Of a stretch of DNA of 64,000 nt, positions 27,991 through 37,233 are shown one piece after another (position 1 is the stretch's first letter; every line of letters starts with the position of its first letter). The notes under the pieces are model-generated. The model was not told where the DNA came from. It ran no database searches and worked only from the letters and a program-made list of their open reading frames with translations. The stretch is taken from positions 427,364 through 491,363 of the forward strand of contig NZ_JAYKKE010000002.1 of NCBI RefSeq assembly GCF_036336025.1, in the 5' to 3' direction. The stretch comes from Stomatohabitans albus. Lineage in GTDB: Bacteria > Actinomycetota > Nitriliruptoria > Euzebyales > Euzebyaceae. Position numbers and translations under genes: made by a program.

Positions 27991-28126
27991 ACACAACATC
28001 CTCTCTACCGGTAATCCCCTAAAGGGTACTGAATGCGCGTAGACCCATAGGTGATGTTCAGCACATTGTGTATAGGTTCGGCAGGTAGTGGTGTACTTCT
28101 TACTGTTCAATGGGTAACGTAATGAA

Positions 28127-28819
28127 ATGCCAACAACTCCCAACCCCCCTCGACGCAATACGGTGTTCATGCACGTGCTTGTCGCCCTGATGCGCATCGT
28201 CTTTTCTTCGGCCATGAACCTGCGCATTGTGAATGGCCCACCCCCAGGGTTTGATGGACGAGCCGTAATGGTAGGCAATCACCGTTCATTCATTGATTTT
28301 GCAACCGGTGCAATCGCTGCGGTGAAATACAACATTCCTATCCGCTTCCTCGTTGCGTACGAATACACGGAAATACCCGTGTTTGGTTGGCTCTTAAAAG
28401 AAGCCGGGGCTATTCCCGTGTATCGTGACGATGATCGACGCGGCGGGGTGCTTGGCGATGCTGAGCAGGCGTTGCGCGGCGGGTACTCCGTTGTGATTAT
28501 GCCTGAGGGTTCTCGCCTATCGCATAATCGTGAGAACCCTACGGAGATGGGCCGTTTACATACGGGTGCAGCACGTCTGGCTGCCCAGAGTGACGTACCG
28601 ATCATGATTGTTGGCCTCGCCGGAACCGAAAAGGCATGGCCGGTAGGGAAATGGCCACGCTTCTTCCGTCGAGAAAAAGTGGTGTTCTACATTGACCAGA
28701 CGTTCTTTCACACAGACCCGAACCTGGCGGCTCGGGCCAATACGCAGCGACTACGTGAAGCGATGACCAGTGCAATTGTTCGAGCAGAAACCGAACTTGC
28801 GGCATGGAAAGCGGCCTAG
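28127..28819 (+). CDS. 1-acyl-glycerol-3-phosphate acyltransferase-like (PlsC family)
   Basis: A 230-residue acyltransferase with the two hallmark motifs: NHRSFID (residues 51-57, the NHx4D catalytic box) and PEGSR (126-130, substrate phosphate binding). EYTEIPVFGWLLKEAGAIPVYR is the usual middle block. A hydrophobic N-terminal helix (VFMHVLVALMRIVF) probably anchors it to the inner membrane face. It likely acylates lysophosphatidic acid or a related lysolipid; the exact acceptor is not determined by sequence. It is divergent from glgX and convergent with the M13 peptidase gene. Confidence 0.87.
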   Translation: MPTTPNPPRRNTVFMHVLVALMRIVFSSAMNLRIVNGPPPGFDGRAVMVGNHRSFIDFATGAIAAVKYNIPIRFLVAYEYTEIPVFGWLLKEAGAIPVYRDDDRRGGVLGDAEQALRGGYSVVIMPEGSRLSHNRENPTEMGRLHTGAARLAAQSDVPIMIVGLAGTEKAWPVGKWPRFFRREKVVFYIDQTFFHTDPNLAARANTQRLREAMTSAIVRAETELAAWKAA

Positions 28820-28840
28820 GCCACGTTCGCTATGACACCG

Positions 28841-28869
28841 GTGGCTGACCGGTACTCCCGGTCAGCCAC
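28841..28869. terminator. Hairpin between acyltransferase and peptidase genes
   Basis: A perfect 12-bp stem (GTGGCTGACCGG/CCGGTCAGCCAC) with a 5-base loop between two convergent genes. No T-run follows on either strand. Confidence 0.6.
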
Positions 28870-28907
28870 ATCGGAGCCGCATTGGCTCTCAATAGGGTTA
28901 GTCTCCC

Positions 28908-30848
28908 CTACCAGATTTGAACACGTTCACTAGGTTCAAGCCACATGGCATCATCAGGGGTTGTTTCAAATGCCTCATGGAACGCATCGACGTTCTTTAC
29001 GATATTGGCTCGAAACTCTGCTGGTGAGTGGGGATCAACGGCCAAGAGTTGACGGGCACGCTCATTACGAGATTGCGAACGCCAGGAACGGGCCCATCCG
29101 ACAAAGAACCGCTGGTCGGCGGTCAATCCATCAATCGTGTCATCAGCACCATGGTCACGTACATAGGCGCGCCAGGCCTGTAATGCGATACCTACCCCAC
29201 CGAGATCTCCGATATTCTCACCCAAGGTCAATTCACCGTTCACACCCGTGAGCGACTCGGATTCTTCAGCCAGTGCTCGCGGGATAAGCCCCTGGAACTG
29301 GGCAATCAATGAAGCCGTACGGTCTTCAAATGCTTCGCGGTCAGCGTCAGTCCACCAATTCTGAAGTACCCCATCACCGTCATAGCGACTGCCTTGGTCA
29401 TCAAATCCATGCCCAATTTCATGGCCTATCACGGCTCCGATGCCACCATAGTTATAGGCAGGGTCGCCGTCTGGGTCGAAGAAGGGTGGCTGCAAAATGG
29501 CTGCCGGAAACACAATTTCGTTTTGGAGTGGGGAGTAATACGCATTGACCGTTTGCGGAGTCATGAGCCATTCGTTCTTATCGCGTGGCCGATTCAATCG
29601 GTCCAACTCATAGGCGTACTCAAATCCACGACAGGCCAGCACACTATCAATAAGGTTCAGGCCATCAAGACGGAGTTCACTATAGTCACGCCAGGTAATC
29701 GGTGACCCGACTTTTGGGGTGAACTTATCGAGTTTGGTCAACGCTTTGGTCCGCGTTGAGGCTTGCATCCAGTCAAGGTTGGTTATGGACTCACGATAGG
29801 CATCAAGGAGATGGGTGATGAGCTCATCCATCTGTACTTTGGCGCGCTCAGGGTAGTGCTTGGCGACATAGCGTTTACCAATGGGTTCACCGAGATAGCT
29901 TTCAACCAGTCCAATTGCGCGCTTATAGCGAGGGCGAATAACCTCAGTCCCGTTCATAATGCGACCACTAAAGGCAAAATCTTCATCCACGATTGCCTGT
30001 GGACCAAGACTTGCGATCGCGCGAATGGACCGCCAACTCATCCAGGCTTTCCAGTCCGCTAACGGCTCTGATGTCAACACGGCAGCCATCGCGGGCACCA
30101 CATCAGGTTGGCTGACCAGAATGCGCTCACGAGCCTGTTCTGGTAAACCGATGGCGTCAAGGAATAGGTCTATCTGCGGCCAATCGTCTCGAAGCTGATC
30201 AACGCTGCGTGGATTATGTGTCGCAATGGCATCGCGGCACTTTGCACGATCCCAATGGGCACGAGCAATCTTGGTTTCAAGGGTGATGATGCGGTCTGCC
30301 CACGGGCTTGCCTCCCCGTCAAGCCTTACGAGCTGATGCATATTGATCAGATGGGAGCGATACGCTTCCAATATCGGGCCATGTTCTGCCTCAAGGTAGT
30401 AGGCCTTATCGGGAAGCCCGATACCGCTTTGTCCCATATGCGGCACATACCGGTCAGGGTTGTCCGCATCTAACCACACATAAAAGCCAAATACACTGCC
30501 GGTCCCTTGCCGGTACTGCTGACCGGACGCGGTAATAAACTCCTCAAGTGAATCAATGGCCTCAATAGCGGCCAACCGTTCATGAAAAGGTTCAAGCCCA
30601 AGGCTTTCAATACGATCTTCATCCATGAACGCGTCGTACAAGTGGGCTATCAAGGCATCTTCATGGTCATTCACCGCATTTGCAGCACTTGTTTCAATAA
30701 TGGTCTTGACATGCTCTTCACTGAGTTCCCTGAGCTGCTCAAAGGACCCCCAGGATGCTTTGTCTTCAGGAATGGGGTTGTCAGCGAGCCAATCATTATT
30801 GACTGAACCCCAGAGGTCATCTTGGGGACGGATTTTGGCACTAAACAT
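28908..30848 (-). CDS. M13 family zinc metallopeptidase (PepO/neprilysin-like)
   Basis: A 646-residue M13 endopeptidase. Zinc ligands are H476 and H480 of HEIGH plus E544 in ENIGDLGG, with D548 four residues later; the 64-residue spacing matches neprilysin-type enzymes. The substrate-binding NAYYSP motif and the upstream FPAAILQPPFF segment are present. No signal peptide or membrane anchor is visible (MFSAKIRPQDDLWGSVNNDW), so the bacterial enzyme is probably cytosolic and degrades short peptides, as PepO does in lactic acid bacteria. AAGGA is placed 7 bases before the ATG. It lies 53 bases after leuS on the same strand. Confidence 0.93.
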   Translation of the reverse strand: MFSAKIRPQDDLWGSVNNDWLADNPIPEDKASWGSFEQLRELSEEHVKTIIETSAANAVNDHEDALIAHLYDAFMDEDRIESLGLEPFHERLAAIEAIDSLEEFITASGQQYRQGTGSVFGFYVWLDADNPDRYVPHMGQSGIGLPDKAYYLEAEHGPILEAYRSHLINMHQLVRLDGEASPWADRIITLETKIARAHWDRAKCRDAIATHNPRSVDQLRDDWPQIDLFLDAIGLPEQARERILVSQPDVVPAMAAVLTSEPLADWKAWMSWRSIRAIASLGPQAIVDEDFAFSGRIMNGTEVIRPRYKRAIGLVESYLGEPIGKRYVAKHYPERAKVQMDELITHLLDAYRESITNLDWMQASTRTKALTKLDKFTPKVGSPITWRDYSELRLDGLNLIDSVLACRGFEYAYELDRLNRPRDKNEWLMTPQTVNAYYSPLQNEIVFPAAILQPPFFDPDGDPAYNYGGIGAVIGHEIGHGFDDQGSRYDGDGVLQNWWTDADREAFEDRTASLIAQFQGLIPRALAEESESLTGVNGELTLGENIGDLGGVGIALQAWRAYVRDHGADDTIDGLTADQRFFVGWARSWRSQSRNERARQLLAVDPHSPAEFRANIVKNVDAFHEAFETTPDDAMWLEPSERVQIW

Positions 30849-30901
30849 CGAGGTTTCCTTTACCAGTAAACAAGCGTGGATTTCATTGGTATTAATTGGA
30901 T

Positions 30902-33493
30902 TTACTTGGTCACAAAGTTGACAAGCCGACCCGGCACAAGGATTTCCTTGATGACATTGTCGGGAGAAAGGTCAGCCGCATCGCGGGCAGCTTGGAGTAT
31001 CGTGTCATCATCTGCATCAACTGGTACTTGAATTACCGTCTTCTTCTTGCCCTTAATTTGGATCACAATCGTGATCTCATCATCGATGAGGGCGGACTCG
31101 TCAACCGCTGGCCAAGGCTCAAACGTGAGGCTCTCTGTGTGGCCAAACCGTTCCCACAACTCCTCTGCCACGTGTGGCGCCCAAGGACTCAAGATACGCA
31201 CAAAGATCTCAGCATCATCACGTGATGGAGTGTCTGGACCACAGACATTCACAAACTCCATCATCTTGGCAATGGGCGTATTAAAGCGAAGTTCTTCGAT
31301 ACCCGCCCCGGCTTCTTTGACCGCGACATGGAGGGCTTTACGTGCTGCCGGTTTGGTTTGTGACGCGAAGGGCCGCACTTCACCGGTTTCATCGTTGATA
31401 AACAGACGCCACACCCGCTGTAAAAAGCGCAGCACCCCGTCACAACCAGACGTAGACCACACCTTCACCTGGTCGAGCGGGCCCATGAACATTTCATAGA
31501 TCCGCAGTGCATCGGCGCCGTGGCTGGCCACGATGTCCATAGGGTCAACGGCATTATTAAGGCTTTTCCCCATCTTTCCGGACTTCTCTTCAACCGGCAC
31601 CCGCTTGCCGTGCTCATCCGTTGCATACCACGTCGTTACCACGGGTTGTTGCGTCCAAGGACTCACCATCTCAAAGGGTTCATCTTGGAGATTCACCACA
31701 TCATTAGGGTGATGATATTTGCCATTGCGTTCACGGTAGGCGTTCGCCAGAATCATCCCTTGGTTAAATAGCCGAGTAAAGGGTTCACGGACAGACACTA
31801 GCCCTAAATCATGGAAGACATGGTTCCAGAATCGCGCATACAGCAAGTGCAAAACAGCATGTTCTACCCCACCGATATAGAGGTCCACTGCCTGCCAATA
31901 CTCCGTCGCTTCGTTACTCCAAGCAGCCTTATCATTGTGTGGGTCCATGTACCGCAACCAGTACCAGCAGCTACCAGCCCACTGGGGCATCGTATTCGTT
32001 TCACGTTTCCAGGTTTTACCGTCAATAGTGACGTTCACCCATTCAGTAGCACGCGCAAGAGGTGGTTCACCAGCATCAGTTGGACGGTATTCATCAACAT
32101 GGGGCAATTCAACCGGAAGGGCATCATCAGGCACAGTCACAATTTCCCCATTTGGCCCATGCAAAATGGGGAATGGTTCACCCCAATACCGTTGGCGACT
32201 AAAGAGCCAATCCCGAAGCCGGTAATTGGTCTGTGCTTCACCGATACCTTCAGCCACGAGGTAATCGGTAATCGCCTGCTTCGCTTCTTCTTGGCCAAGA
32301 CCATCAAATTGGCCACTATTGACCGTGGTTTGGGTCTCCGTTGCGAGGAATACCCCAGCACCAATATCAAACCCCTCTGGCAAGGTGTACGCACTTTCAA
32401 TAGGCAGCCCGTGCACTGTAGCAAAGTCATGGTCGCGCTCATCATGACCAGGTACAGCCATAATTGCACCCGTGCCGTACCCGGCCAACACATAGTCCGC
32501 AACCCATACGGGTACCTTGCGCCCATTCAACGGATTGATGGCATAGGCCCCTGTAAAGACTCCAGTTTTATCCTTCTCCCCTACCTGACGATCACGCTCA
32601 CTTTTAGCCGCAGCAGCGTCAACGTAGGTAGTCACGACCTCACGCTGGTCATCAGTCGTAATCGCAGCAACGAGTTCGTGCTCTGGCGCCAACACACAAT
32701 AGGTTGCCGCCCCAAGGGTGTCTGGCCGTGTGGTAAACACGTCAAAGGTCAAATCGTCGTGTCCATCAATCACAAAGGAAAGCTGCGCGCCAGTGGATTT
32801 TCCAATCCATGCACGCTGCATGTCTTTAAGCCCTTCTGGCCAATCTAGGGATGGGTCATCAAGCCCTTCCAGCAAACTCTCGGCATAGTCGGTAATCCGC
32901 AACATCCACTGGCGCATATAGCGACGTTCCACAGGGTCACCGGTTTCAACGTACCGATTATCAACAACTTCCTCATTGGCCAATACGGTGCCTTGCGCCT
33001 CGCACCACCACACGGGTACCTCAGCTAGGTACGCTAATCCACGTTCAAAGAACAACGTAAAAAGCCATTGCGTCCAGTGGTAATAGTCCACGTCACAGGT
33101 AACTACTTCACGGTTCCAGTCAAAACTGAACCCAAGTGACTTCACCTGTGTACGGAAATACTCCATCCGTTCACGAGTAATGCCCTCAGGGTGACGGCCT
33201 TCGCGCTGAGCCGCACGCTCGGCAGGTAAGCCAAAGGCATCAAACCCAAAGGGATTAAGCACGTTAAACCCTTGCATCCGCTTATACCGACTCACAATAT
33301 CGATGGCCGTGTAACTCTCTGGGTGGCCAACATGAAGCCCAGTACCCGATGGATAAGGGAACATACACAAGGCGTAATACTTGGGTTTGTCACTATCATT
33401 ATGGGCGGCAAACACGTTTTCTCGTTCCCAACGGGCTTGCCATTTAGGTTCAATTGTGTTCGGTAAATAGCGGTGTGCAGGGGCGTCGCTCAT
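30902..33493 (-). CDS. leuS: Leucyl-tRNA synthetase
   Basis: An 863-residue class I synthetase that charges tRNA-Leu. The HIGH motif is HVGH at 54-57, and the KMSKS loop reads KMGKS at 640-644. A CP1 editing domain is present (TTRPDTLGAATYCVLAPEHEL and the GTGAIMAVPGHDERD block that hydrolyses mischarged tRNA). The SCWYWLRYMDP segment and C-terminal tRNA-binding domain are typical of bacterial LeuRS. AAGGAG is 7 bases before the ATG. Length is normal. It lies 45 bases downstream of the DUF6882-like gene. Confidence 0.97.
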   Translation of the reverse strand: MSDAPAHRYLPNTIEPKWQARWERENVFAAHNDSDKPKYYALCMFPYPSGTGLHVGHPESYTAIDIVSRYKRMQGFNVLNPFGFDAFGLPAERAAQREGRHPEGITRERMEYFRTQVKSLGFSFDWNREVVTCDVDYYHWTQWLFTLFFERGLAYLAEVPVWWCEAQGTVLANEEVVDNRYVETGDPVERRYMRQWMLRITDYAESLLEGLDDPSLDWPEGLKDMQRAWIGKSTGAQLSFVIDGHDDLTFDVFTTRPDTLGAATYCVLAPEHELVAAITTDDQREVVTTYVDAAAAKSERDRQVGEKDKTGVFTGAYAINPLNGRKVPVWVADYVLAGYGTGAIMAVPGHDERDHDFATVHGLPIESAYTLPEGFDIGAGVFLATETQTTVNSGQFDGLGQEEAKQAITDYLVAEGIGEAQTNYRLRDWLFSRQRYWGEPFPILHGPNGEIVTVPDDALPVELPHVDEYRPTDAGEPPLARATEWVNVTIDGKTWKRETNTMPQWAGSCWYWLRYMDPHNDKAAWSNEATEYWQAVDLYIGGVEHAVLHLLYARFWNHVFHDLGLVSVREPFTRLFNQGMILANAYRERNGKYHHPNDVVNLQDEPFEMVSPWTQQPVVTTWYATDEHGKRVPVEEKSGKMGKSLNNAVDPMDIVASHGADALRIYEMFMGPLDQVKVWSTSGCDGVLRFLQRVWRLFINDETGEVRPFASQTKPAARKALHVAVKEAGAGIEELRFNTPIAKMMEFVNVCGPDTPSRDDAEIFVRILSPWAPHVAEELWERFGHTESLTFEPWPAVDESALIDDEITIVIQIKGKKKTVIQVPVDADDDTILQAARDAADLSPDNVIKEILVPGRLVNFVTK

Positions 33494-33538
33494 CGTGGTT
33501 CTCCTTCGGTTGGCACTACAGTAATCGTCAGGTACGGA

Positions 33539-34204
33539 TCAGACGATGACGACCCCAACATCTGCGATTTTTCCTTGGGGCGTAAAGGTAATCGTGACAC
33601 TTTCTGGTTTTCCATCTGGCCCAGATGGTGGCACTGTTGCCAGCACAACCTCATCAACACCCGTCGTAGGGATACGTGCATCAGCCATGAGGTCAACGGT
33701 GGCGCGACGATGGTCAATAGGCACCATAGCAATTGCGGTGGTCAGTGCGTTCGCTAACTCATGGGCTTTGGGTGCAGGGAGGGTGACATCACTCATTAAT
33801 ACATAGATTGCACGGTGGTCGATAGGAACACGGTAGAGCACGTCAGCTAGCCCCCAGCCACGGGCAATCGCAGCCACCACATAAGGTTGAATATCGTCGA
33901 GATGCCAAATAGCTTCGCCAAACTCTGGGAGTAGTTCTCGTTTCCCCATATCACGCAAGGCTCTGGCGGTAATTGTGAGTTCCTCAGGGAAGGGCTGGCC
34001 GTCAGCCCACGCCCAAACCCAAGCATGTGCCTCGGTATCGGTGGTCCCAACGATCTGTATGGGCCACTGCTTGTCTCCAAATTGGATACGCCCGTCATCA
34101 AGGTCGAGTATCCCTGGGGTATCTCCCACCAGACGAACAAAACGTTCTCCCCTCGCCAAGGTTGCAGGGAGGTGGGTACCAGCCAAATCGAGTACACGGC
34201 TCAT
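33539..34204 (-). CDS. DUF6882-like protein of unknown function
   Basis: I use the ATG at 34204 (MSRVLDLAG), which has AAAGGA about 7 bases upstream; the frame runs 36 bases further. The 221-residue protein has no membrane helix. The block QIVGTTDTEAHAWVWAWADG followed by a helix and LLPEFGEAIWHL resembles the actinobacterial DUF6882 family, whose function is not known. A C-terminal basic/hydrophobic part (VPIDHRAIYVLMSD, VPIDHRRATVDLM) contains a repeated VPIDHR phrase, suggesting an internal duplication. It lies between the por operon terminator and leuS. Confidence 0.6.
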   Translation of the reverse strand: MSRVLDLAGTHLPATLARGERFVRLVGDTPGILDLDDGRIQFGDKQWPIQIVGTTDTEAHAWVWAWADGQPFPEELTITARALRDMGKRELLPEFGEAIWHLDDIQPYVVAAIARGWGLADVLYRVPIDHRAIYVLMSDVTLPAPKAHELANALTTAIAMVPIDHRRATVDLMADARIPTTGVDEVVLATVPPSGPDGKPESVTITFTPQGKIADVGVVIV

Positions 34205-34329
34205 GAACAATCCTTTACGGGTGCCAACACAGACCTCCAACTTAGTGATACGTGCACCACGCTGTCATCACCTGAGCAAGAGGAGCCATAGGACCGTCAT
34301 GACCGTGGGCATACCCAGCCTTGCACCAA

Positions 34330-34361
34330 GATGAGGGTGAGCCAATCGGCTCACCCTCATC
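34330..34361 (-). terminator. Terminator-like hairpin after the por operon
   Basis: A perfect 14-bp stem (GATGAGGGTGAGCC and its complement) with a 4-base loop, 45 bases after the last por operon gene. A smaller GAGCC/GGCTC stem lies between. No T-run is present. Confidence 0.65.
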
Positions 34362-34405
34362 ACGAGCCGTATCGGGCTCCGTGGTTGACGTATTAGCTAC
34401 GCCAT

Positions 34406-36049
34406 TTAGATGTCTTCTGGAACCATTGAAATCGCGCCACACGGGCATTCTGCGGCGCAGATGCCACAGCCCTTGCAGTAGTCATACTTGAACTCATATG
34501 AACCAGGCTTCAACTTGGTGATGGCATTGTCGGGGCACACCCCAAAGCAGTTATCACAGCCGAAGCAGTTACCACAGCTCATGCAGCGGCGAGCCTCAAA
34601 TAAGGCGCTTTCTTCGTCTAGACCGATGACAACCTCATCAAAGGTGGATGAACGACGTGCCGCTTCAAGCTTCTTGCGTACCTGCTGAGGCGCATCGGCG
34701 TAGTACCACGTTGTCATCCGGTCCAAGCTGGCATCACCGGGCTTGGGTGCCCCTGGATAGGGGTCACCGACTAACCAACCGTTGATATAGCGTGCCGCTT
34801 TCTTCCCGTGCCCAATGGCTACGGTCACCGTACGTTCACTCGGTACCATATCGCCACCAGCAAACACCCCGTCCATCCCCGTCATCATGGCATCGTTAAC
34901 CTCAACGACACCCTTATTAATGATGATTTCTGGTTCATTTTCAATCAGGCTCAAGTCAGAGTCTTGACCGAGGGCCAGGACCACTGAATCAGCCTCAAGG
35001 GTTTCGTACTCACCCGTTGGCTGGGGGAAGCCCGTTTCATCTAACTCCATTTTTTCGATCACGAGCTTCTCATCCTCAACGTTCTTAATCGTTGAGAGCC
35101 AGCGCATCATGATGCCTTCTTCTTCGGCCTCAGCCACTTCAAAATCGTGGGCCGGCATACGGTCGCGGGTACGACGATAAATAATCACGGCTTCTTCAGC
35201 ACCCAAACGCTTCGCCGTACGCGCGGCATCAATGGCCGTATTACCGCCACCATAGATGGCAACGCGTCGGCCCAGGAGCGGTTTCTCTCCGGCTTCCATA
35301 TCATGCAGCACGTTCACCGCGTCCATCACCTTGGCCGCCCCTGCGGCAGGAATGTGGGCGTTGCGACCAATATGGGCACCAACGGCCAAGAATACGGCAT
35401 CAAAGTCCTTTTTGACTTCCTTGATATTCGTGACCTTGGAATCAAACTCGAACTTGACGCCAAGGTTCTCGATGCGTTTGATCTCGGCGTCGAGGATATG
35501 TCGAGGTAGACGATAAGCCGGAATACCGAACCGCATCATCCCACCCGCCATTGGACCGGCGTCTCGCACGGTGACATCGTGACCAAATAAGCGCAGGTGA
35601 TACGCCGCGCTCAGTCCGGAAGGACCAGCACCAACAATTAGTACCTTTTGGCCTGTTTCAGTTTTGGGGCCTTCAACAGTCCAGCCTTCTTCAATGGCTT
35701 TGTCGCCTAGGAAACGTTCAATGGCGTTAATCCCGACCGCTTCATCCACTTGCACCCGGTTACATGCAGTTTGACATGGGTGATAACACACCCGTCCCAT
35801 ACAGGCAGGTAACGGGTTATCTTTCATGATTTGGCGCCAAGCGCCCTCATAATCACCTTCTTCAGCATGGAATAACCATTCTTGGATATTCTCACCGGCT
35901 GGGCAGGCTTTATTACAGGGTGGAAGAAGATCAACGTAAACGGGGCGTTCGGTACGCCATGATCCGGTTTCGTTTGCCAGTGATGACCCGACTTGCAGGG
36001 TGATCGCAAACGGGTTCTGTGCATTTGGTTGAATTTGATCAGTACTCAT
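34406..36049 (-). CDS. GltD-like NAD(P)H oxidoreductase fused to 2[4Fe-4S] ferredoxin
   Basis: A 547-residue iron-sulfur flavoprotein. The N-terminus has the GltD-type cluster region (C45, C49, later CMGRVC, HPC and C96). A FAD Rossmann motif follows (VLIVGAGPSG, 136-145), then a NAD(P) Rossmann (VAIYGGGNTAIDAA) and the FAD-closing GVFAGGD. The last ~65 residues are a ferredoxin-like domain with two Cys clusters (CMSCGNCFGCDNCFGVCP and CKGCGICAAECP). It follows porB by 11 bases. By position it replaces the small PorD subunit and may link the oxidoreductase ferredoxin pool to NAD(P)H; that electron path is inferred. Confidence 0.85.
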   Translation of the reverse strand: MSTDQIQPNAQNPFAITLQVGSSLANETGSWRTERPVYVDLLPPCNKACPAGENIQEWLFHAEEGDYEGAWRQIMKDNPLPACMGRVCYHPCQTACNRVQVDEAVGINAIERFLGDKAIEEGWTVEGPKTETGQKVLIVGAGPSGLSAAYHLRLFGHDVTVRDAGPMAGGMMRFGIPAYRLPRHILDAEIKRIENLGVKFEFDSKVTNIKEVKKDFDAVFLAVGAHIGRNAHIPAAGAAKVMDAVNVLHDMEAGEKPLLGRRVAIYGGGNTAIDAARTAKRLGAEEAVIIYRRTRDRMPAHDFEVAEAEEEGIMMRWLSTIKNVEDEKLVIEKMELDETGFPQPTGEYETLEADSVVLALGQDSDLSLIENEPEIIINKGVVEVNDAMMTGMDGVFAGGDMVPSERTVTVAIGHGKKAARYINGWLVGDPYPGAPKPGDASLDRMTTWYYADAPQQVRKKLEAARRSSTFDEVVIGLDEESALFEARRCMSCGNCFGCDNCFGVCPDNAITKLKPGSYEFKYDYCKGCGICAAECPCGAISMVPEDI

Positions 36050-36060
36050 CGCGGTCTCCG

Positions 36061-37224
36061 TTAATTCGCTGCCGGCGTGTTGACGGCGCCAACACTGTCA
36101 CGGACCATTTCGGCAAAAGCGGCGCTAAAGCGCCCTTCAGGGTCGGCCTTGGCATTCATAAAGAGGTCACGCAGGTCGTCGTCCAACAGCTCAGGGTCAA
36201 CGAGTCCGTAGCGACGCATATTGCGTGCAGCCATTTCTTGAATACGACGGGCATCTTCTCCGTCGGGGCCTTGCTTTACCACGTGGGCAAACCGGCGCTG
36301 AGTCTTCAAATATTCCATGACAGGAATGGGGCGGCGAATCTTGGCCACTGAGGTCACTTCACCGGCTTCTGCTTCGTACACGGGGAAAATACCGGTCTGT
36401 GTGGCCAGACGAGCAATTTTGATCGTATCTTTAGCCGCAGATCCCCACCCAAGTGGGCACGTCACCAACACGTGGATATAGCGGGCGCCACGAATCTTCA
36501 TGGCCTTTTCAACTTTGTATTCCAAGTCACGTAGGTCAGCAACGGTGGCGGTGGCGACGTAGGGAATCTCATGGGCCATCGCAATACGAGCCATATCTTT
36601 ACCCTGGCCAAAGTTATTGCCAGGACGTGCACCTACTGGCTGGGTGGTTGCCGTCCGCGCCGTTGGTGGTGTTGCCCCCGAGCGCTGCACACCCGTATTC
36701 ATATAGGCCTCGTTGTCATAGCAGATGTAGAGCACATCGTCATTACGTTCGAACATGCCAGACAAGCAGCCCATGCCGATGTCAACGGTGCCACCATCAC
36801 CACCTTGGGCGACCACGCGAATATCTGTCCGGCCCTTCGCTTTGAGTGCTGCGGCAACTCCACTAGCAACGGCTGGCGCATTACCAAACAGGCTGTGTAA
36901 CCAAGGCAAGGTCCACGCTGATTCAGGATAAGGGGTTGAGAATACTTCTAGGCAGCCAGTGGCATTGATGGCAACCGTATTCCCACCGGTTGCCGCCATC
37001 GCGGTATCTAGGGCATAGCGAGCCCCGAGCGCCTCACCGCAACCTTGGCATGCACGGTGCCCTGACGTTAACGAGTTATATCGGTTGGGGTCTGACTGCA
37101 CACTGCGGTGTTCTTCATTCGCAAGGCGATTACCAACGGCGAATGATCCAACCTGGTAAAAACGAACTTCGCTGCGCGCAGGAATCGGTGTTTCTACTGC
37201 ATTGGCAATGGGTAGTGAAGACAT
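36061..37224 (-). CDS. porB: 2-oxoacid:ferredoxin oxidoreductase, beta (TPP) subunit
   Basis: A 387-residue thiamine-diphosphate subunit. GHRACQGCGEALG holds the first cluster cysteines (C59, C62), C91 is in NATGCLEV, and a fourth Cys is in VTCPLGW, together binding a [4Fe-4S] cluster. The TPP motif is GGDGGTVDIGMGCLSGMFERND with YDNEAYMNTG. The complex oxidatively decarboxylates pyruvate or another 2-oxoacid to acyl-CoA with reduction of ferredoxin. AGGAGG sits 5 bases before the ATG. It lies 9 bases after porA. The N-terminal ~50 residues form an extension beyond common PorB. Confidence 0.93.
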   Translation of the reverse strand: MSSLPIANAVETPIPARSEVRFYQVGSFAVGNRLANEEHRSVQSDPNRYNSLTSGHRACQGCGEALGARYALDTAMAATGGNTVAINATGCLEVFSTPYPESAWTLPWLHSLFGNAPAVASGVAAALKAKGRTDIRVVAQGGDGGTVDIGMGCLSGMFERNDDVLYICYDNEAYMNTGVQRSGATPPTARTATTQPVGARPGNNFGQGKDMARIAMAHEIPYVATATVADLRDLEYKVEKAMKIRGARYIHVLVTCPLGWGSAAKDTIKIARLATQTGIFPVYEAEAGEVTSVAKIRRPIPVMEYLKTQRRFAHVVKQGPDGEDARRIQEMAARNMRRYGLVDPELLDDDLRDLFMNAKADPEGRFSAAFAEMVRDSVGAVNTPAAN

Positions 37225-37233
37225 CTGTTCCTC

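Noticed and set aside
27991-28278. N-terminal extension of glgX
   Set aside because: It has no GlgX-like sequence and overlaps the acyltransferase gene; the ATG at 27990 has GAGAGG at proper distance.
31811-32848. 345-codon open frame on the plus strand
   Set aside because: It lies entirely opposite leuS, has no recognisable family features or ribosome binding site, and its length follows from leuS codon use.
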